Shown: positions 44,204 through 53,010, counted from the stretch's first letter. The stretch is DNA of 64,000 nt from Pseudomonadota bacterium (GCA_023418595.1 JAEZZI010000030.1:124001-188000); one strand, 5' to 3'. The notes: a model not told the origin generated them from the sequence alone. Made by a program: numbers and translations.

Positions 44204-44238
44204 TTGATGGGCTTGTCGAAGCCCGGAGCTACGGCGCC

Positions 44239-45108
44239 TTACGCGTCGATCTGACGCTCGCCTTCGGCTGCCGTTTCCGGTTCGTTCGATGCAGCGGGTG
44301 CTTCCGGCTCGGCGGCAGCGGGTGCTGCTTTCGCTTCGGCGGCGGGCGCTTCCGGCTCGCTCAGCGCTTCTTCCTTCGGCGGCTCGACCATCGCGCCGAT
44401 GTCCTTGCCGGACTTCTGCATGGCTTCCTGGCCACCGCGGGTCGCGGCGATCGCCACGGCTTCGCAATACAGGCGGATCGCGCGCGCCGCGTCGTCATTC
44501 GCCGGAACCGGGAATGCGATGCCGTCGGGCGAGACGTTCGAATCGAGGATCGCGACGACGGGAATGCCCAGTGTGTTGGCTTCCTTGATCGCCAGTTCCT
44601 CCTTGTTCGCATCGATCACGAACATGATGTCGGGAATGCCGTTCAGGTCGCGGATACCGCCCAGCGACAGCTCGAGCTTGTCGCGCTCGCGGGTCAGGTT
44701 CAGCACTTCCTTCTTGGTCAGGCCGTGCGTGTCGCCCGAAAGCTGCTCTTCCAGCGTCTTCAGGCGCTTGATCGAACCCGAAATCGTCTTCCAGTTTGTG
44801 AGCATCCCGCCCAGCCAGCGATGGTTGACGAAATGCTGGCCCGAACGACGCGCTGCTTCCGCGATCGGTTCCTGCGCCTGGCGCTTGGTGCCGACGAACA
44901 GCACCTTGCCGCCCGATGCGACCGACGAGCTGATGAATTCCAGCGCGCGCGCAAACAGCGGCACGGTCTGCGACAGGTCGATAATGTGGACGCCGTTGCG
45001 ATCGCCAAAGATGTACGGCTTCATCTTCGGGTTCCAGCGGTGCGTCTGGTGGCCGAAATGAGCGCCAGCTTCGAGCAGCTGGTGCATGGAGACGACGGGT
45101 GCCGCCAT
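44239..45108 (-). CDS. rpsB: 30S ribosomal protein S2
   Basis: A 289-residue S2. Core signatures: MHQLLEAGAHFGHQTHRWNPKM at the N-terminus (here split for length), VLFVGTKRQAQEPI, HRWLGGMLTNW, and GIPVVAILDSNVSPDGI. About 45 C-terminal residues beyond the core form an Ala/Glu/Pro-rich tail. ATG 45108 follows AAAAGGA; the frame extends to 45258 but without S2 similarity. Upstream 45109-45250 probably holds its promoter and leader. Confidence 0.97.
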   Translation of the reverse strand: MAAPVVSMHQLLEAGAHFGHQTHRWNPKMKPYIFGDRNGVHIIDLSQTVPLFARALEFISSSVASGGKVLFVGTKRQAQEPIAEAARRSGQHFVNHRWLGGMLTNWKTISGSIKRLKTLEEQLSGDTHGLTKKEVLNLTRERDKLELSLGGIRDLNGIPDIMFVIDANKEELAIKEANTLGIPVVAILDSNVSPDGIAFPVPANDDAARAIRLYCEAVAIAATRGGQEAMQKSGKDIGAMVEPPKEEALSEPEAPAAEAKAAPAAAEPEAPAASNEPETAAEGERQIDA

Positions 45109-45251
45109 AGGATCAATTCCTTTTCCGGTTATTCCTCTGGGAAGCGGGAACCGGAAACGGGCTTCGAAAGCCCTGTCCGGCACCGGTCTATGTGCTTCCC
45201 ATGCGGGGTTGAGGGCGCGCCAATAGCCGAGCGCGCCTGTGAAATCAACCG

Positions 45252-45287
45252 TTGACATGCGGAACGAATATGGAACATACCATGTTC
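45252..45287 (+). promoter_or_regulatory. Stress-type promoter: TTGACA with GAAC/GTTC repeats (SOS box or EcfG site)
   Basis: TTGACA at 45252-45257 is followed by GAAC (45262-45265), seven bases, GAAC (45273-45276), seven bases, GTTC (45284-45287). GAAC-N7-GAAC is the complement of the GTTC-N7-GTTC SOS box of alphaproteobacterial LexA. The same bases also read GGAAC (45261-45265)-N17-TGTT (45283-45286), one base off the EcfG general stress consensus. The downstream leader has a direct repeat GTTACCGG-ACT-GTTACCGG (45312-45330). Confidence 0.5.
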
Positions 45288-45366
45288 AACAGCAGTTTGT
45301 GGAACCAGATGGTTACCGGACTGTTACCGGCCCGACTCTCCGGGGCGGGAATCGATGGAGCCGAAC

Positions 45367-45594
45367 ATGGCAGTCACGGTCGCAATTCTGGTTTTCGCAG
45401 GCGCATTGGCCTTCACGCTGTGGACAATCCACGCCACGCTTTCCGAAAAGAGTGCCGTCATCGTCGCGCTGTTGCGCGGCCAGCCCGACCCCCGTTTCGT
45501 GATGCAATCGGTGCCGCGTGTCAGCCTTCGCCCGTCCCCGGTTCGGGTGCGGCACGCGACACCGCAGGCGAAGCACTGGCGCGCTGCCGCTTGA
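45367..45594 (+). CDS. Small single-span membrane protein, probably stress-induced
   Basis: A 75-residue protein: one N-terminal membrane helix (VTVAILVFAGALAFTLWTI, about residues 3-21), then a basic, proline-rich soluble tail (LRPSPVRVRHATPQAKHW). I recognise no family. ATG 45367 has GGAG six bases upstream; an ATG at 45355 in the same frame is possible. Third positions are GC-rich, which supports coding. Its last 74 bp overlap the 3' end of pssA on the other strand. It is preceded by the promoter at 45252-45287, so expression under DNA damage or general stress is plausible but inferred. Confidence 0.6.
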   Translation: MAVTVAILVFAGALAFTLWTIHATLSEKSAVIVALLRGQPDPRFVMQSVPRVSLRPSPVRVRHATPQAKHWRAAA

Positions 45595-46324
45595 TCCGGC
45601 CATAGGAGCGGATCGAGAACGGAATCGACAGCAGGTACAGGATCGCGATGACCGTCAGCGCGGGCCAGGGCGCGGAAATCACCGCCGCCGCGATCGCCGC
45701 GACGATCACGATCGCCTCGAACCGAATATTCTGACGAAGTTTGAGCGAGGATGGCGAGTATGTGGCGATGCTCGACACCAGCAGAATGGCGCATAGCAGC
45801 AGCCACGGACCGACCAGATAGGGCGACTGGAAAATCGGCTCGCCGGTCCAGATCCACAGATACAGCGGCAAAAACGCCAGAATTGCGCCAGCCGGTGCCG
45901 GAACGCCCGTCAAAAATCCGGCCGATTTATGGGGCTGATCGGCCAGATCGATCCGTGCGTTGAACCGGGCGAGACGAAGCGCGGCAAATACCGCATAGAC
46001 GAGCGCGATCGCCCACCCCCAGCGCGGCACGGTGACCAGCGACCAGAGATAGATGATGAGTGCGGGCGCGACGCCGAATGCAAGGCTGTCCGACAGCGAA
46101 TCGAGTTCGGCGCCGAACTTGCTCTCGCCGCGCAATGCCCGCGCGACGCGACCATCCAGGCCATCGAGCAGCCCCGCGATCAGGATCATGACGATCGATC
46201 GTTCCCACTCGCCCGAAATCGCGAAGCGGATTCCCGACAGGCCGAAACACATTGCCGCCGCGGTGATCGCGTTGGGGGCAAGCGCCCGCAATGGGATGCC
46301 GCGGGGCTGACGGGGTGCGCGCAT
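45521..46324 (-). CDS. pssA: CDP-diacylglycerol-serine O-phosphatidyltransferase
   Basis: A 267-residue integral membrane enzyme making phosphatidylserine. The CDP-alcohol phosphotransferase signature is complete: DGLDGRVARALRGESKFGAELDSLSD (DGx2AR-x8-Gx3Dx3D), with several membrane helices after it. The soluble C-terminus is Ala/Pro-rich. ATG shares one base with the psd stop (TAATG), so psd and pssA are coupled. It is the type II (membrane) enzyme. Confidence 0.95.
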   Translation of the reverse strand: MRAPRQPRGIPLRALAPNAITAAAMCFGLSGIRFAISGEWERSIVMILIAGLLDGLDGRVARALRGESKFGAELDSLSDSLAFGVAPALIIYLWSLVTVPRWGWAIALVYAVFAALRLARFNARIDLADQPHKSAGFLTGVPAPAGAILAFLPLYLWIWTGEPIFQSPYLVGPWLLLCAILLVSSIATYSPSSLKLRQNIRFEAIVIVAAIAAAVISAPWPALTVIAILYLLSIPFSIRSYGRIKRQRASASPAVSRAAPEPGTGEG

Positions 46325-47055
46325 TATTGCGCGACGCCGGTCGCGGGCGTGCCGCCACGCTTGCCGATCACGGTTTCGCCCGCAATCGCGCGCTGGCCGA
46401 GCGCCACCTGCGGCGCGACATCATCGGGCAGCCAAACATCGACGCGGCTGCCGAAACGGATCAGGCCGAAACGCTGGCCCGCGACCACCATGTCGCCCGG
46501 CTTCACGAAGGTCAGAATGCGCCGCGCGAGCAGGCCTGCGATCTGCGTGACACCGATCCGCTCGCCGCGAACCCCCTCGATCACCATATGCTGACGCTCG
46601 TTTTCCTCGCTCGCCTTGTCGAGTTCGGCGTTCAGGAACTTGCCCGAAATATAGACGACATCGCGCACGGTCCCGGGGATCGGCGCGCGGTTGATATGAA
46701 CGTCGAACACCGACATGAAGATCGACACGCGGACCAGCGGCTTGCTGCCCAGCGCATTGTCGCCCGCCAGTTCGGGCGGCAGCGGCACCCGCTCGATCAT
46801 CGACACCAGCCCGTCGGCAGGCGATACGATCAGATCGTCGCCCTGCGGCGTGGTCCGCACCGGATCGCGAAAGAACGCCGCGACCCACAGGGTGAAACCG
46901 GCCAGCGGCCATGCGACGAACCATCCGCCCAGCCACAGGCCGAGCAGCGTTACTGCGCCGGAAATCGCCAGATATTTGCGTCCTTCGGGATGGACGCTCG
47001 GGAAACGCCACTTTGCGGTCACGGTGCCGACCGGCGGCTTTTCGAGTGATGTCAT
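46324..47055 (-). CDS. psd: Phosphatidylserine decarboxylase (proenzyme)
   Basis: A 243-residue pyruvoyl enzyme converting phosphatidylserine to phosphatidylethanolamine. It has two N-terminal membrane segments, the conserved FFRDPVRTTP and SPADGLV, then SIFMSVFDVHINRAPIPG, and the self-cleavage site at GS in LIRFGSRVDVWLP near the C-terminus, where the Ser becomes the pyruvoyl group. Short bacterial type. ATG 47055. Forms a two-gene unit with pssA for PE synthesis. Confidence 0.95.
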   Translation of the reverse strand: MTSLEKPPVGTVTAKWRFPSVHPEGRKYLAISGAVTLLGLWLGGWFVAWPLAGFTLWVAAFFRDPVRTTPQGDDLIVSPADGLVSMIERVPLPPELAGDNALGSKPLVRVSIFMSVFDVHINRAPIPGTVRDVVYISGKFLNAELDKASEENERQHMVIEGVRGERIGVTQIAGLLARRILTFVKPGDMVVAGQRFGLIRFGSRVDVWLPDDVAPQVALGQRAIAGETVIGKRGGTPATGVAQ

Positions 47056-47202
47056 GTGGGCGGGTCTAACTACCGGGTTCCCGCAATACAATGCCGCTTA
47101 GGTCGAAGCGTTCCTTTGCCGGCAGGGCCACGCCGGTTGATCCCGGCCCCGCCTGCCCCTAGGACGCGTGCCAAACCTCCCTCAGAAGCAAGCGAGAGAT
47201 AG

Positions 47203-48423
47203 ATGGCGAAGATCAAGGTGAAGAATCCGGTCGTCGAGATCGACGGCGACGAAATGACCCGGATCATCTGGGAATGGATCCGCGAACGGCTGATCCTCCC
47301 CTATCTCGACATCGACCTCAAATACTACGATCTCGGCGTCGAAAAGCGCGACGAAACCAACGACCAGATCACGATCGACAGCGCCAACGCGATTCGCGAA
47401 CACGGCGTCGGCGTGAAGTGCGCGACCATCACCCCCGACGAGGCGAGGGTCGAGGAATTCGGCCTGAAAAAGATGTGGCGCTCGCCCAACGGCACGATCC
47501 GCAACATTCTGGGCGGCGTCGTCTTCCGCGAACCGATCGTCATCAACAACGTGCCGCGCCTGATCCCCGGCTGGACCAAGCCGATCGTCGTCGGCCGTCA
47601 CGCCTTCGGCGATCAATATAAGGCGACCGATTTCAAGGTCCCCGGCGCGGGCAAGCTGACCATGAAATGGGAAGGCGAAAATGGCGAGACGATCGAACAT
47701 GAAGTGTTCGATTTCCCCGCTGCCGGCGTCGCGATGGGCATGTACAATCTCGACGAATCGATCCGCGATTTCGCGCGCGCATCGATGAATTACGGTCTCA
47801 ACCGCAACTGGCCGGTCTATCTCTCGACCAAGAACACGATCCTCAAAGCCTATGATGGCCGTTTCAAGGACATCTTCCAGGAGGTCTTCGAAACCGAGTT
47901 CGCTGCCCGGTTCAAGGATGCGGGCATCGTCTACGAACATCGCCTGATCGACGACATGGTCGCATCCGCGCTCAAATGGCATGGCGAATTCGTCTGGGCC
48001 TGCAAGAATTACGACGGCGACGTGCAGTCGGATCAGGTCGCACAGGGCTTCGGTTCGCTCGGCCTGATGACTTCGGTGCTGATGACGCCCGACGGCAAGA
48101 CGGTCGAGGCCGAAGCCGCGCACGGCACCGTCACCCGCCACTATCGCCAGCATCAGCAGGGCAAGGCGACCTCGACCAACCCGATCGCGTCGATCTTCGC
48201 CTGGACCGGCGGCCTGAAATACCGCGGCAAGTTCGACGAAACGCCCGAAGTCGTGCGTTTTGCCGAAACGCTGGAAGCGGTCTGCGTCAAGACCGTCGAG
48301 AGCGGCGCGATGACCAAGGATCTCGCGATCCTGATCGGCCCGGATCAGCCCTGGATGACCACGGAGCAATTCTTCGAAGCGATCCGCGTCAACCTCGAAA
48401 AGGAAATGGGCAGCTGGCAATAA
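47203..48423 (+). CDS. icd: NADP-dependent isocitrate dehydrogenase
   Basis: A 406-residue TCA-cycle enzyme making 2-oxoglutarate, of the dimeric eukaryote-like IDH subfamily II. It starts KIKVKNPVVEIDGDEMTRI; substrate-binding SPNGTIRNILGG and metal site DDMVASALK are present, along with AAHGTVTRHYR near the NADP site. Monocistronic, divergent from psd (147 bp) and closed by a terminator. Confidence 0.97.
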   Translation: MAKIKVKNPVVEIDGDEMTRIIWEWIRERLILPYLDIDLKYYDLGVEKRDETNDQITIDSANAIREHGVGVKCATITPDEARVEEFGLKKMWRSPNGTIRNILGGVVFREPIVINNVPRLIPGWTKPIVVGRHAFGDQYKATDFKVPGAGKLTMKWEGENGETIEHEVFDFPAAGVAMGMYNLDESIRDFARASMNYGLNRNWPVYLSTKNTILKAYDGRFKDIFQEVFETEFAARFKDAGIVYEHRLIDDMVASALKWHGEFVWACKNYDGDVQSDQVAQGFGSLGLMTSVLMTPDGKTVEAEAAHGTVTRHYRQHQQGKATSTNPIASIFAWTGGLKYRGKFDETPEVVRFAETLEAVCVKTVESGAMTKDLAILIGPDQPWMTTEQFFEAIRVNLEKEMGSWQ

Positions 48424-48444
48424 GCCATTCGCTCAACGCGCAAG

Positions 48445-48480
48445 AAAGCCGCCGTAAGCACCTGCTTTCGGCGGCTTTTT
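48445..48480 (+). terminator. Rho-independent terminator of icd
   Basis: AAAGCCGCCG (48445-48454) pairs with CGGCGGCTTT (48469-48478), 14-base loop, then TTTTTCTTT. It lies 22 bp after the icd stop. Confidence 0.93.
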
Positions 48481-48522
48481 CTTTGGCTTTGCACTTGGCT
48501 GCGGCGCGTTGCCGCGCCGAAT

Positions 48523-48564
48523 AAATCGGGTGAACGCGCCCCGCGCGTTCACTTTTACCGATTT
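48523..48564 (-). terminator. Long hairpin at the 3' end of guaA
   Basis: A perfect 10-bp stem GTGAACGCGC (48530-48539) / GCGCGTTCAC (48543-48552) with loop CCC, extended by AAATCGG (48523-48529) / CCGATTT (48558-48564) across a TTTTA bulge. The outer arm includes the guaA stop codon. The U-tract on the guaA side is poor, so it may stall or protect the 3' end rather than be a classic terminator. Confidence 0.6.
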
Positions 48565-50119
48565 ATTCCCACTCGATCGTCCCCGGCGGCTTCGACGTGT
48601 AGTCATAGGTCACGCGGTTGACGCCACGCACTTCGTTGACGATCCGCGTCGCCACCCGTGGCAGGAAATCGCCCGGAAAGCCGAATACTTCCGCGGTCAT
48701 GCCGTCGGTCGAGGTCACCGCACGCAGCGCGAGCACGCTGTCATAGGTGCGCCCGTCGCCCATCACCCCGACGCTGCGCACCGGCAACAGCACCGCGAAT
48801 GCCTGCCAGATCGCATCATACAGTCCGGCATTCCTGATTTCTTCCAGATAGATGGCGTCGGCTTTTCGCAGGATGTCGCAGCGTTCCTTGGTCACCTCAC
48901 CCGGAATGCGGATCGCAAGGCCCGGTCCCGGAAACGGATGTCGTCCGACGAAAATCTCCGGTAGGCCCAGTTCACGGCCCAGCGCGCGGACCTCGTCCTT
49001 GAACAATTCGCGCAAGGGTTCGACCAGCGCCATGTTCATGCGCTCGGGCAGGCCGCCGACATTATGGTGGCTCTTGATCGTCACGCTCGGCCCGCCGGTG
49101 AAGCTGACGCTTTCGATCACGTCCGGGTAGAGCGTACCCTGCGCGAGGAAGGCTGCGCCGCCGATCTTTTTGGCTTCGTCCTCGAACACATCGATGAAGG
49201 TCTTGCCGATGAATTTCCGTTTGGCTTCGGGATCGGTCAGCCCGGCCAGACCATTGAGGAACAGCGTCTCGGCGTTCACATGGACGAGCGGGATGTTATA
49301 CGCGCCGCGGAACAGGCTGACGACCTGATCGGCCTCGCCTGCCCGCATCAATCCGTGATCGACGAACACGCAGGTCAGCTGGTCGCCGATCGCTTCGTGG
49401 ATCAGCACCGCGGCGACTGCCGAATCGACCCCGCCGGACAGGCCGCAAATGACCTTGCCGTCGCCCACCTGCGCGCGGATTTCGGCAATCTTGGCGTCGC
49501 GAAACTCGGCCATCGTCCAGTCGCCCGCCAGCCCGCAGACGTGCCGCGCGAAATTGGCGATCAGCCGCCCGCCATCGGGGGTGTGGACGACCTCGGGGTG
49601 GAACTGCATCGCATAATAGCGCTTCGCATCGTTCGCGATCACCGCATAGGGCGCGCCGGGGCTTGACGCGACCGGGCGGAACCCGTCGGCCAGCGCGGTC
49701 ACCTTGTCGCCGTGGCTCATCCAGACCTGGTGTGTCTCGCCTTCGTGCCACATGCCGTCGAACAGCTCGCAGCCATCGGCGATCTCGATAAAGGCGCGGC
49801 CAAATTCGCCCGAATCGCCCAGCGTCACCTGGCCGCCCAGCTGGTGCATCATCACCTGCTGCCCGTAACAGATGCCCAGCACCGGCAACCCACTGTCAAA
49901 GATCACATCAGGCACCCGCGGCGACCCTTCGTCCAGCACCGATGCGGGGCTACCCGACAGGATGACACCCGCAGGCTTCAGCCGCTCGAACGCCTCGGCC
50001 GCGGTGGTAAACGGCGCAATCTCGGAATAGACCCCCGCCTCGCGCACGCGGCGCGCGATCAGCTGGGTTACCTGGCTGCCGAAATCGACGATGAGGATGT
50101 TCTGCGTGGGGCTGTCCAT
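48563..50119 (-). CDS. guaA: GMP synthase (glutamine-hydrolysing)
   Basis: A 518-residue two-domain enzyme making GMP from XMP. The N-terminal glutaminase has the nucleophile in LGICYGQQ and the His/Glu in QFHPEVVHT; the ATP-pyrophosphatase has the PP-loop GLSGGVDSAV; the C-terminal dimer domain ends TYDYTSKPPGTIEWE as in the family. ATG 50119 (MDSPTQNILIVDFG) is used; a GTG at 50137 with its own AAGG would add six residues. Convergent with icd. Confidence 0.96.
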   Translation of the reverse strand: MDSPTQNILIVDFGSQVTQLIARRVREAGVYSEIAPFTTAAEAFERLKPAGVILSGSPASVLDEGSPRVPDVIFDSGLPVLGICYGQQVMMHQLGGQVTLGDSGEFGRAFIEIADGCELFDGMWHEGETHQVWMSHGDKVTALADGFRPVASSPGAPYAVIANDAKRYYAMQFHPEVVHTPDGGRLIANFARHVCGLAGDWTMAEFRDAKIAEIRAQVGDGKVICGLSGGVDSAVAAVLIHEAIGDQLTCVFVDHGLMRAGEADQVVSLFRGAYNIPLVHVNAETLFLNGLAGLTDPEAKRKFIGKTFIDVFEDEAKKIGGAAFLAQGTLYPDVIESVSFTGGPSVTIKSHHNVGGLPERMNMALVEPLRELFKDEVRALGRELGLPEIFVGRHPFPGPGLAIRIPGEVTKERCDILRKADAIYLEEIRNAGLYDAIWQAFAVLLPVRSVGVMGDGRTYDSVLALRAVTSTDGMTAEVFGFPGDFLPRVATRIVNEVRGVNRVTYDYTSKPPGTIEWE

Positions 50120-50269
50120 GCGCGCCCGCTTAGCCACAAGCGTGCCTTGGGGAAAGGCTTGATGGCTCTCGACACACCGGACAATGTGCTTCCGCGCAGG
50201 CGGGAGCCCGGCGTGCGCAGTGCTGGCACCACGCCCCCGGACTTCTGTCTTTGCGGGGGTAAGAATCCG

Positions 50270-52423
50270 TTACTCGACGTTCGTCACCGTCATCCCAGTC
50301 CACCTGGCCGCAAAGGCCCACAGGTCGGCGGTTTCCTCGATCACCTTGTCGGTCGGCTTGCCCGACCCGTGCCCGGCGCGGGTTTCGATGCGGACGAGGT
50401 GCGGTTTCGCCCCGATATCCGCCGCCTGGATCGCGGCGGTATATTTGAAGGTGTGCCCCGGCACCACACGGTCGTCGGTATCCGCCGTCGTCGCCAGAAT
50501 CGCCGGATAGGCCTTGCCGCTCGCGATGTTGTGATAGGGCGAATAGGCATAGAGCGTCTTGAAATCGGCTTCTTTCGACGGATAGCCGTAATCGTCGACC
50601 CAATAGCGGCCGGCGGTGAACTTGTCGAAACGCGTCATGTCCATCACACCGACCGCGGGCAGCGCCGCCGCGAACAGGTCGGGACGCTGGTTCACCACCG
50701 CGCCGACCAGCAGCCCGCCGTTCGATCCGCCCTGGATCGCCAACTTGTCAGCCGTCGTCACGCCTTGCGCAATCAGGTCCTCCGCCGCGCCGATGAAATC
50801 GTCGAACACGTTCTGCTTGTTCTGTAGGCGCCCGCCATCGTGCCACGCCTTGCCATATTCGCCGCCACCGCGAATGTTCGCGACCGCGAGCACGCCGCCC
50901 TGTTCCATCCACGCGACGCGCGACGAAGCGAAGCTCGGCAGCACCGAGATGTTGAACCCGCCATAGGCATAGAGCAACGTCGGCGCCGGGCCAATCGCCC
51001 CCTTCTTACGGACGATGAACATTGGCACCCGCGTCCCGTCCTTCGAATTGTAGAAACGCTGGGTCACGTCATATTGTGCGGGGTCGAAATCGACCTTGGG
51101 CTGCGCCCACACCTCCGCCTTTCCGCTGGCCACATCATAGCGATAGATGGTCGCGGGCGTGGCATAGCTGGTGAACATGTAAAAGGTCTCGTTCTGGTCC
51201 TGCGCGCCGCCGAAACCGCCTGCGGTGCCGATGCCGGGCAGGCTGACCGTGCCGTCGGGCTTGCCGTCGAGGGTGAAGCGTCGCACCTCGGTCTTGGCAT
51301 CGACCAGATAGGACAGGATCAGCCGGTTGCCGACCACCGACGCGCCCGACAGCACGGCGGCGTCCTGCGCCACCAGATCGCTGATCCGCACCTGATTGCC
51401 CGACACGTCGATCTTCACGACCTTTTCGCGCGGCGCGTCCTTGTTGGTGGCGAAGAAAAAGGTTTCGCCGACATTGCCGATCGCGGTCCAGTCATTCTCC
51501 AGACCCTTGATGATCGTGCGCGGCTGGGGCTTGGCGGCGCTCAGGTCGACGAGCGTGATCTCATAGCGGTTGTCGGTACCTTCGGTGGTGGTGATGACCA
51601 GCCAGCGCCCGTCATCGGTCACCTGCGCCGAATGGCCCAGGGTCGGGCGATCGGGCGTCGCATAGATCAGCGTATCCGCCGATTGCGGCGTGCCGAGGCG
51701 GTGGAAATAGACTTTCTGGTTTTCGTTCAACGCCTGGAATTCCTGCCCCGCGGCGGGCTGTTCGAAGCGCGAATAATAGAAACCCGACCCGTCCTTCGCC
51801 CAGGCGAGGTTGGAGAATTTGGCCCACTCGACGGTGTCGCTCGTTTCCTTGCCGGTCTCGACGTCCAGTACCTTGACCGTGCGCCAGTCCGATCCGCCGT
51901 CCTGGACGGTGTAGAGCAATTTGCTGCCATCTTCACTCGGCACCCATTCGCCAAGCGCCGTCGCGCCGTCGGCGGACCATTTGTTGGGATCGATCAGCAC
52001 CCTGCCCTGCCCGTTCAGGCTGTCGCGGACGTAAAGCACCGCCTGGTTCTGCAAGCCCGAATTATGGCTGTAGAAATAACGATCGCCCTTGTGCGTCGGG
52101 ATGCCGAAGCGTTCGTAATCGAACAACGCGGTCAACCGCTGCTTGAACACGTCGCGGCCCGGCAGCGTCGCCAGATAGGCGTCGGTCACCTTGTTCTGCG
52201 CGGCGACCCAGGCGGCGACTTCCTTGTCCTCGCGCACGTCGTTTTCCAGCCAGCGATAAGGGTCGGCGACCTTTATCCCGAAATGTTCGTCAACCACGTT
52301 CACGCGGCGCGTCTCGGGATAGTTCAGGGGCGCGGTCATGCCGGTGGTCGTCTCCGATACGGGTTGGGAAAAGGCGGGGGCTGCGAACAGCAGCGGAAGG
52401 GCGAGCAGCGACGCGCGACGCAT
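50270..52423 (-). CDS. Periplasmic prolyl oligopeptidase (S9A)
   Basis: A 717-residue serine peptidase cutting after proline in small peptides. A signal peptide (MRRASLLALPLLFAAPAFSQ) places it in the periplasm. The N-terminal part includes the family's DPYRWLEND, then a seven-bladed beta-propeller (about residues 100-440) and the C-terminal alpha/beta hydrolase domain with the catalytic Ser567 in GGSNGG, Asp near 651 in DTDDRVVPGH and His685 in AGHGSGKP. It resembles the enzyme studied from Sphingomonas capsulata. It lies 83 bp after rplQ on the same strand and might be read from the ribosomal operon. Confidence 0.95.
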   Translation of the reverse strand: MRRASLLALPLLFAAPAFSQPVSETTTGMTAPLNYPETRRVNVVDEHFGIKVADPYRWLENDVREDKEVAAWVAAQNKVTDAYLATLPGRDVFKQRLTALFDYERFGIPTHKGDRYFYSHNSGLQNQAVLYVRDSLNGQGRVLIDPNKWSADGATALGEWVPSEDGSKLLYTVQDGGSDWRTVKVLDVETGKETSDTVEWAKFSNLAWAKDGSGFYYSRFEQPAAGQEFQALNENQKVYFHRLGTPQSADTLIYATPDRPTLGHSAQVTDDGRWLVITTTEGTDNRYEITLVDLSAAKPQPRTIIKGLENDWTAIGNVGETFFFATNKDAPREKVVKIDVSGNQVRISDLVAQDAAVLSGASVVGNRLILSYLVDAKTEVRRFTLDGKPDGTVSLPGIGTAGGFGGAQDQNETFYMFTSYATPATIYRYDVASGKAEVWAQPKVDFDPAQYDVTQRFYNSKDGTRVPMFIVRKKGAIGPAPTLLYAYGGFNISVLPSFASSRVAWMEQGGVLAVANIRGGGEYGKAWHDGGRLQNKQNVFDDFIGAAEDLIAQGVTTADKLAIQGGSNGGLLVGAVVNQRPDLFAAALPAVGVMDMTRFDKFTAGRYWVDDYGYPSKEADFKTLYAYSPYHNIASGKAYPAILATTADTDDRVVPGHTFKYTAAIQAADIGAKPHLVRIETRAGHGSGKPTDKVIEETADLWAFAARWTGMTVTNVE

Positions 52424-52506
52424 GAAACAAGATCTCCGAAACGAGAAAGAGGCCGCACCCTAGAAAGGGGCGACCTCTTGCTCAAGTATCGAATGATACG
52501 GACGAA

Positions 52507-52929
52507 TTACGCCGCTTCGTCGAAATCCTCGTCGCCCATTACCGGGCCGGAGTCCTGGCCCTTGGCCGACACGTCGCGATCGACGAATTCGATGATCGCC
52601 ATCGGCGATGCGTCCGACATGCGCGGCCCCATCTTGATGACGCGGGTATAGCCGCCGTTGCGGTCCTTGTAACGCTCGGCCAGCACGTCGAACAGCTTGC
52701 TGAGCTGGGCATCGTCGAGCAGACGGGCATGCGCGAGACGACGGTTCGAAAGCCCGCCCTTCTTCGCCAGCGTCACCAGCTTTTCGATGTAGGGGCGCAG
52801 TTCCTTCGCCTTGGCCACGGTGGTGGTGATCTGTTCGTGCTTGATGAGCGCTGCCGACATATTGCGGAACAGGGCGATGCGGTGGGCCGAGGTCCGCTGA
52901 AGCTTACGGCCGCCTACGCGATGACGCAT
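52507..52929 (-). CDS. rplQ: 50S ribosomal protein L17 (bL17)
   Basis: A 140-residue L17: MRHRVGGRKLQRTSAHRIA, then LIKHEQITTTVAKAKELRP and RRLAHARL, all family-typical. About 20 extra acidic residues end the protein (PVMGDEDFDEAA). ATG 52929 is preceded by AAAAGGAAA. It follows rpoA after a 175-bp gap filled with hairpins. Confidence 0.97.
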   Translation of the reverse strand: MRHRVGGRKLQRTSAHRIALFRNMSAALIKHEQITTTVAKAKELRPYIEKLVTLAKKGGLSNRRLAHARLLDDAQLSKLFDVLAERYKDRNGGYTRVIKMGPRMSDASPMAIIEFVDRDVSAKGQDSGPVMGDEDFDEAA

Positions 52930-53010
52930 GGTATTTCCTTTTCGTTCGTCAGGGGGCCGTCTCACGGAACCCCAAGCCAGGTGGGACGGTAAGCCACCCT
53001 GTTAAAAACC

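Noticed and set aside
45273..45287. GAAC-N7-GTTC palindrome read as a Gram-positive-type LexA box
   Set aside because: That box needs a four-base spacer (GAAC-N4-GTTC); the direct repeat GAAC-N7-GAAC next to it fits the alphaproteobacterial form better.
45252..45605. A 117-codon frame beginning at the stress promoter and overlapping the small membrane protein
   Set aside because: Its codons lack the GC-rich third position seen in the 45367 frame, and the peptide is Arg/Ala-rich without any helix; the 45367 frame has both a helix and a ribosome site.
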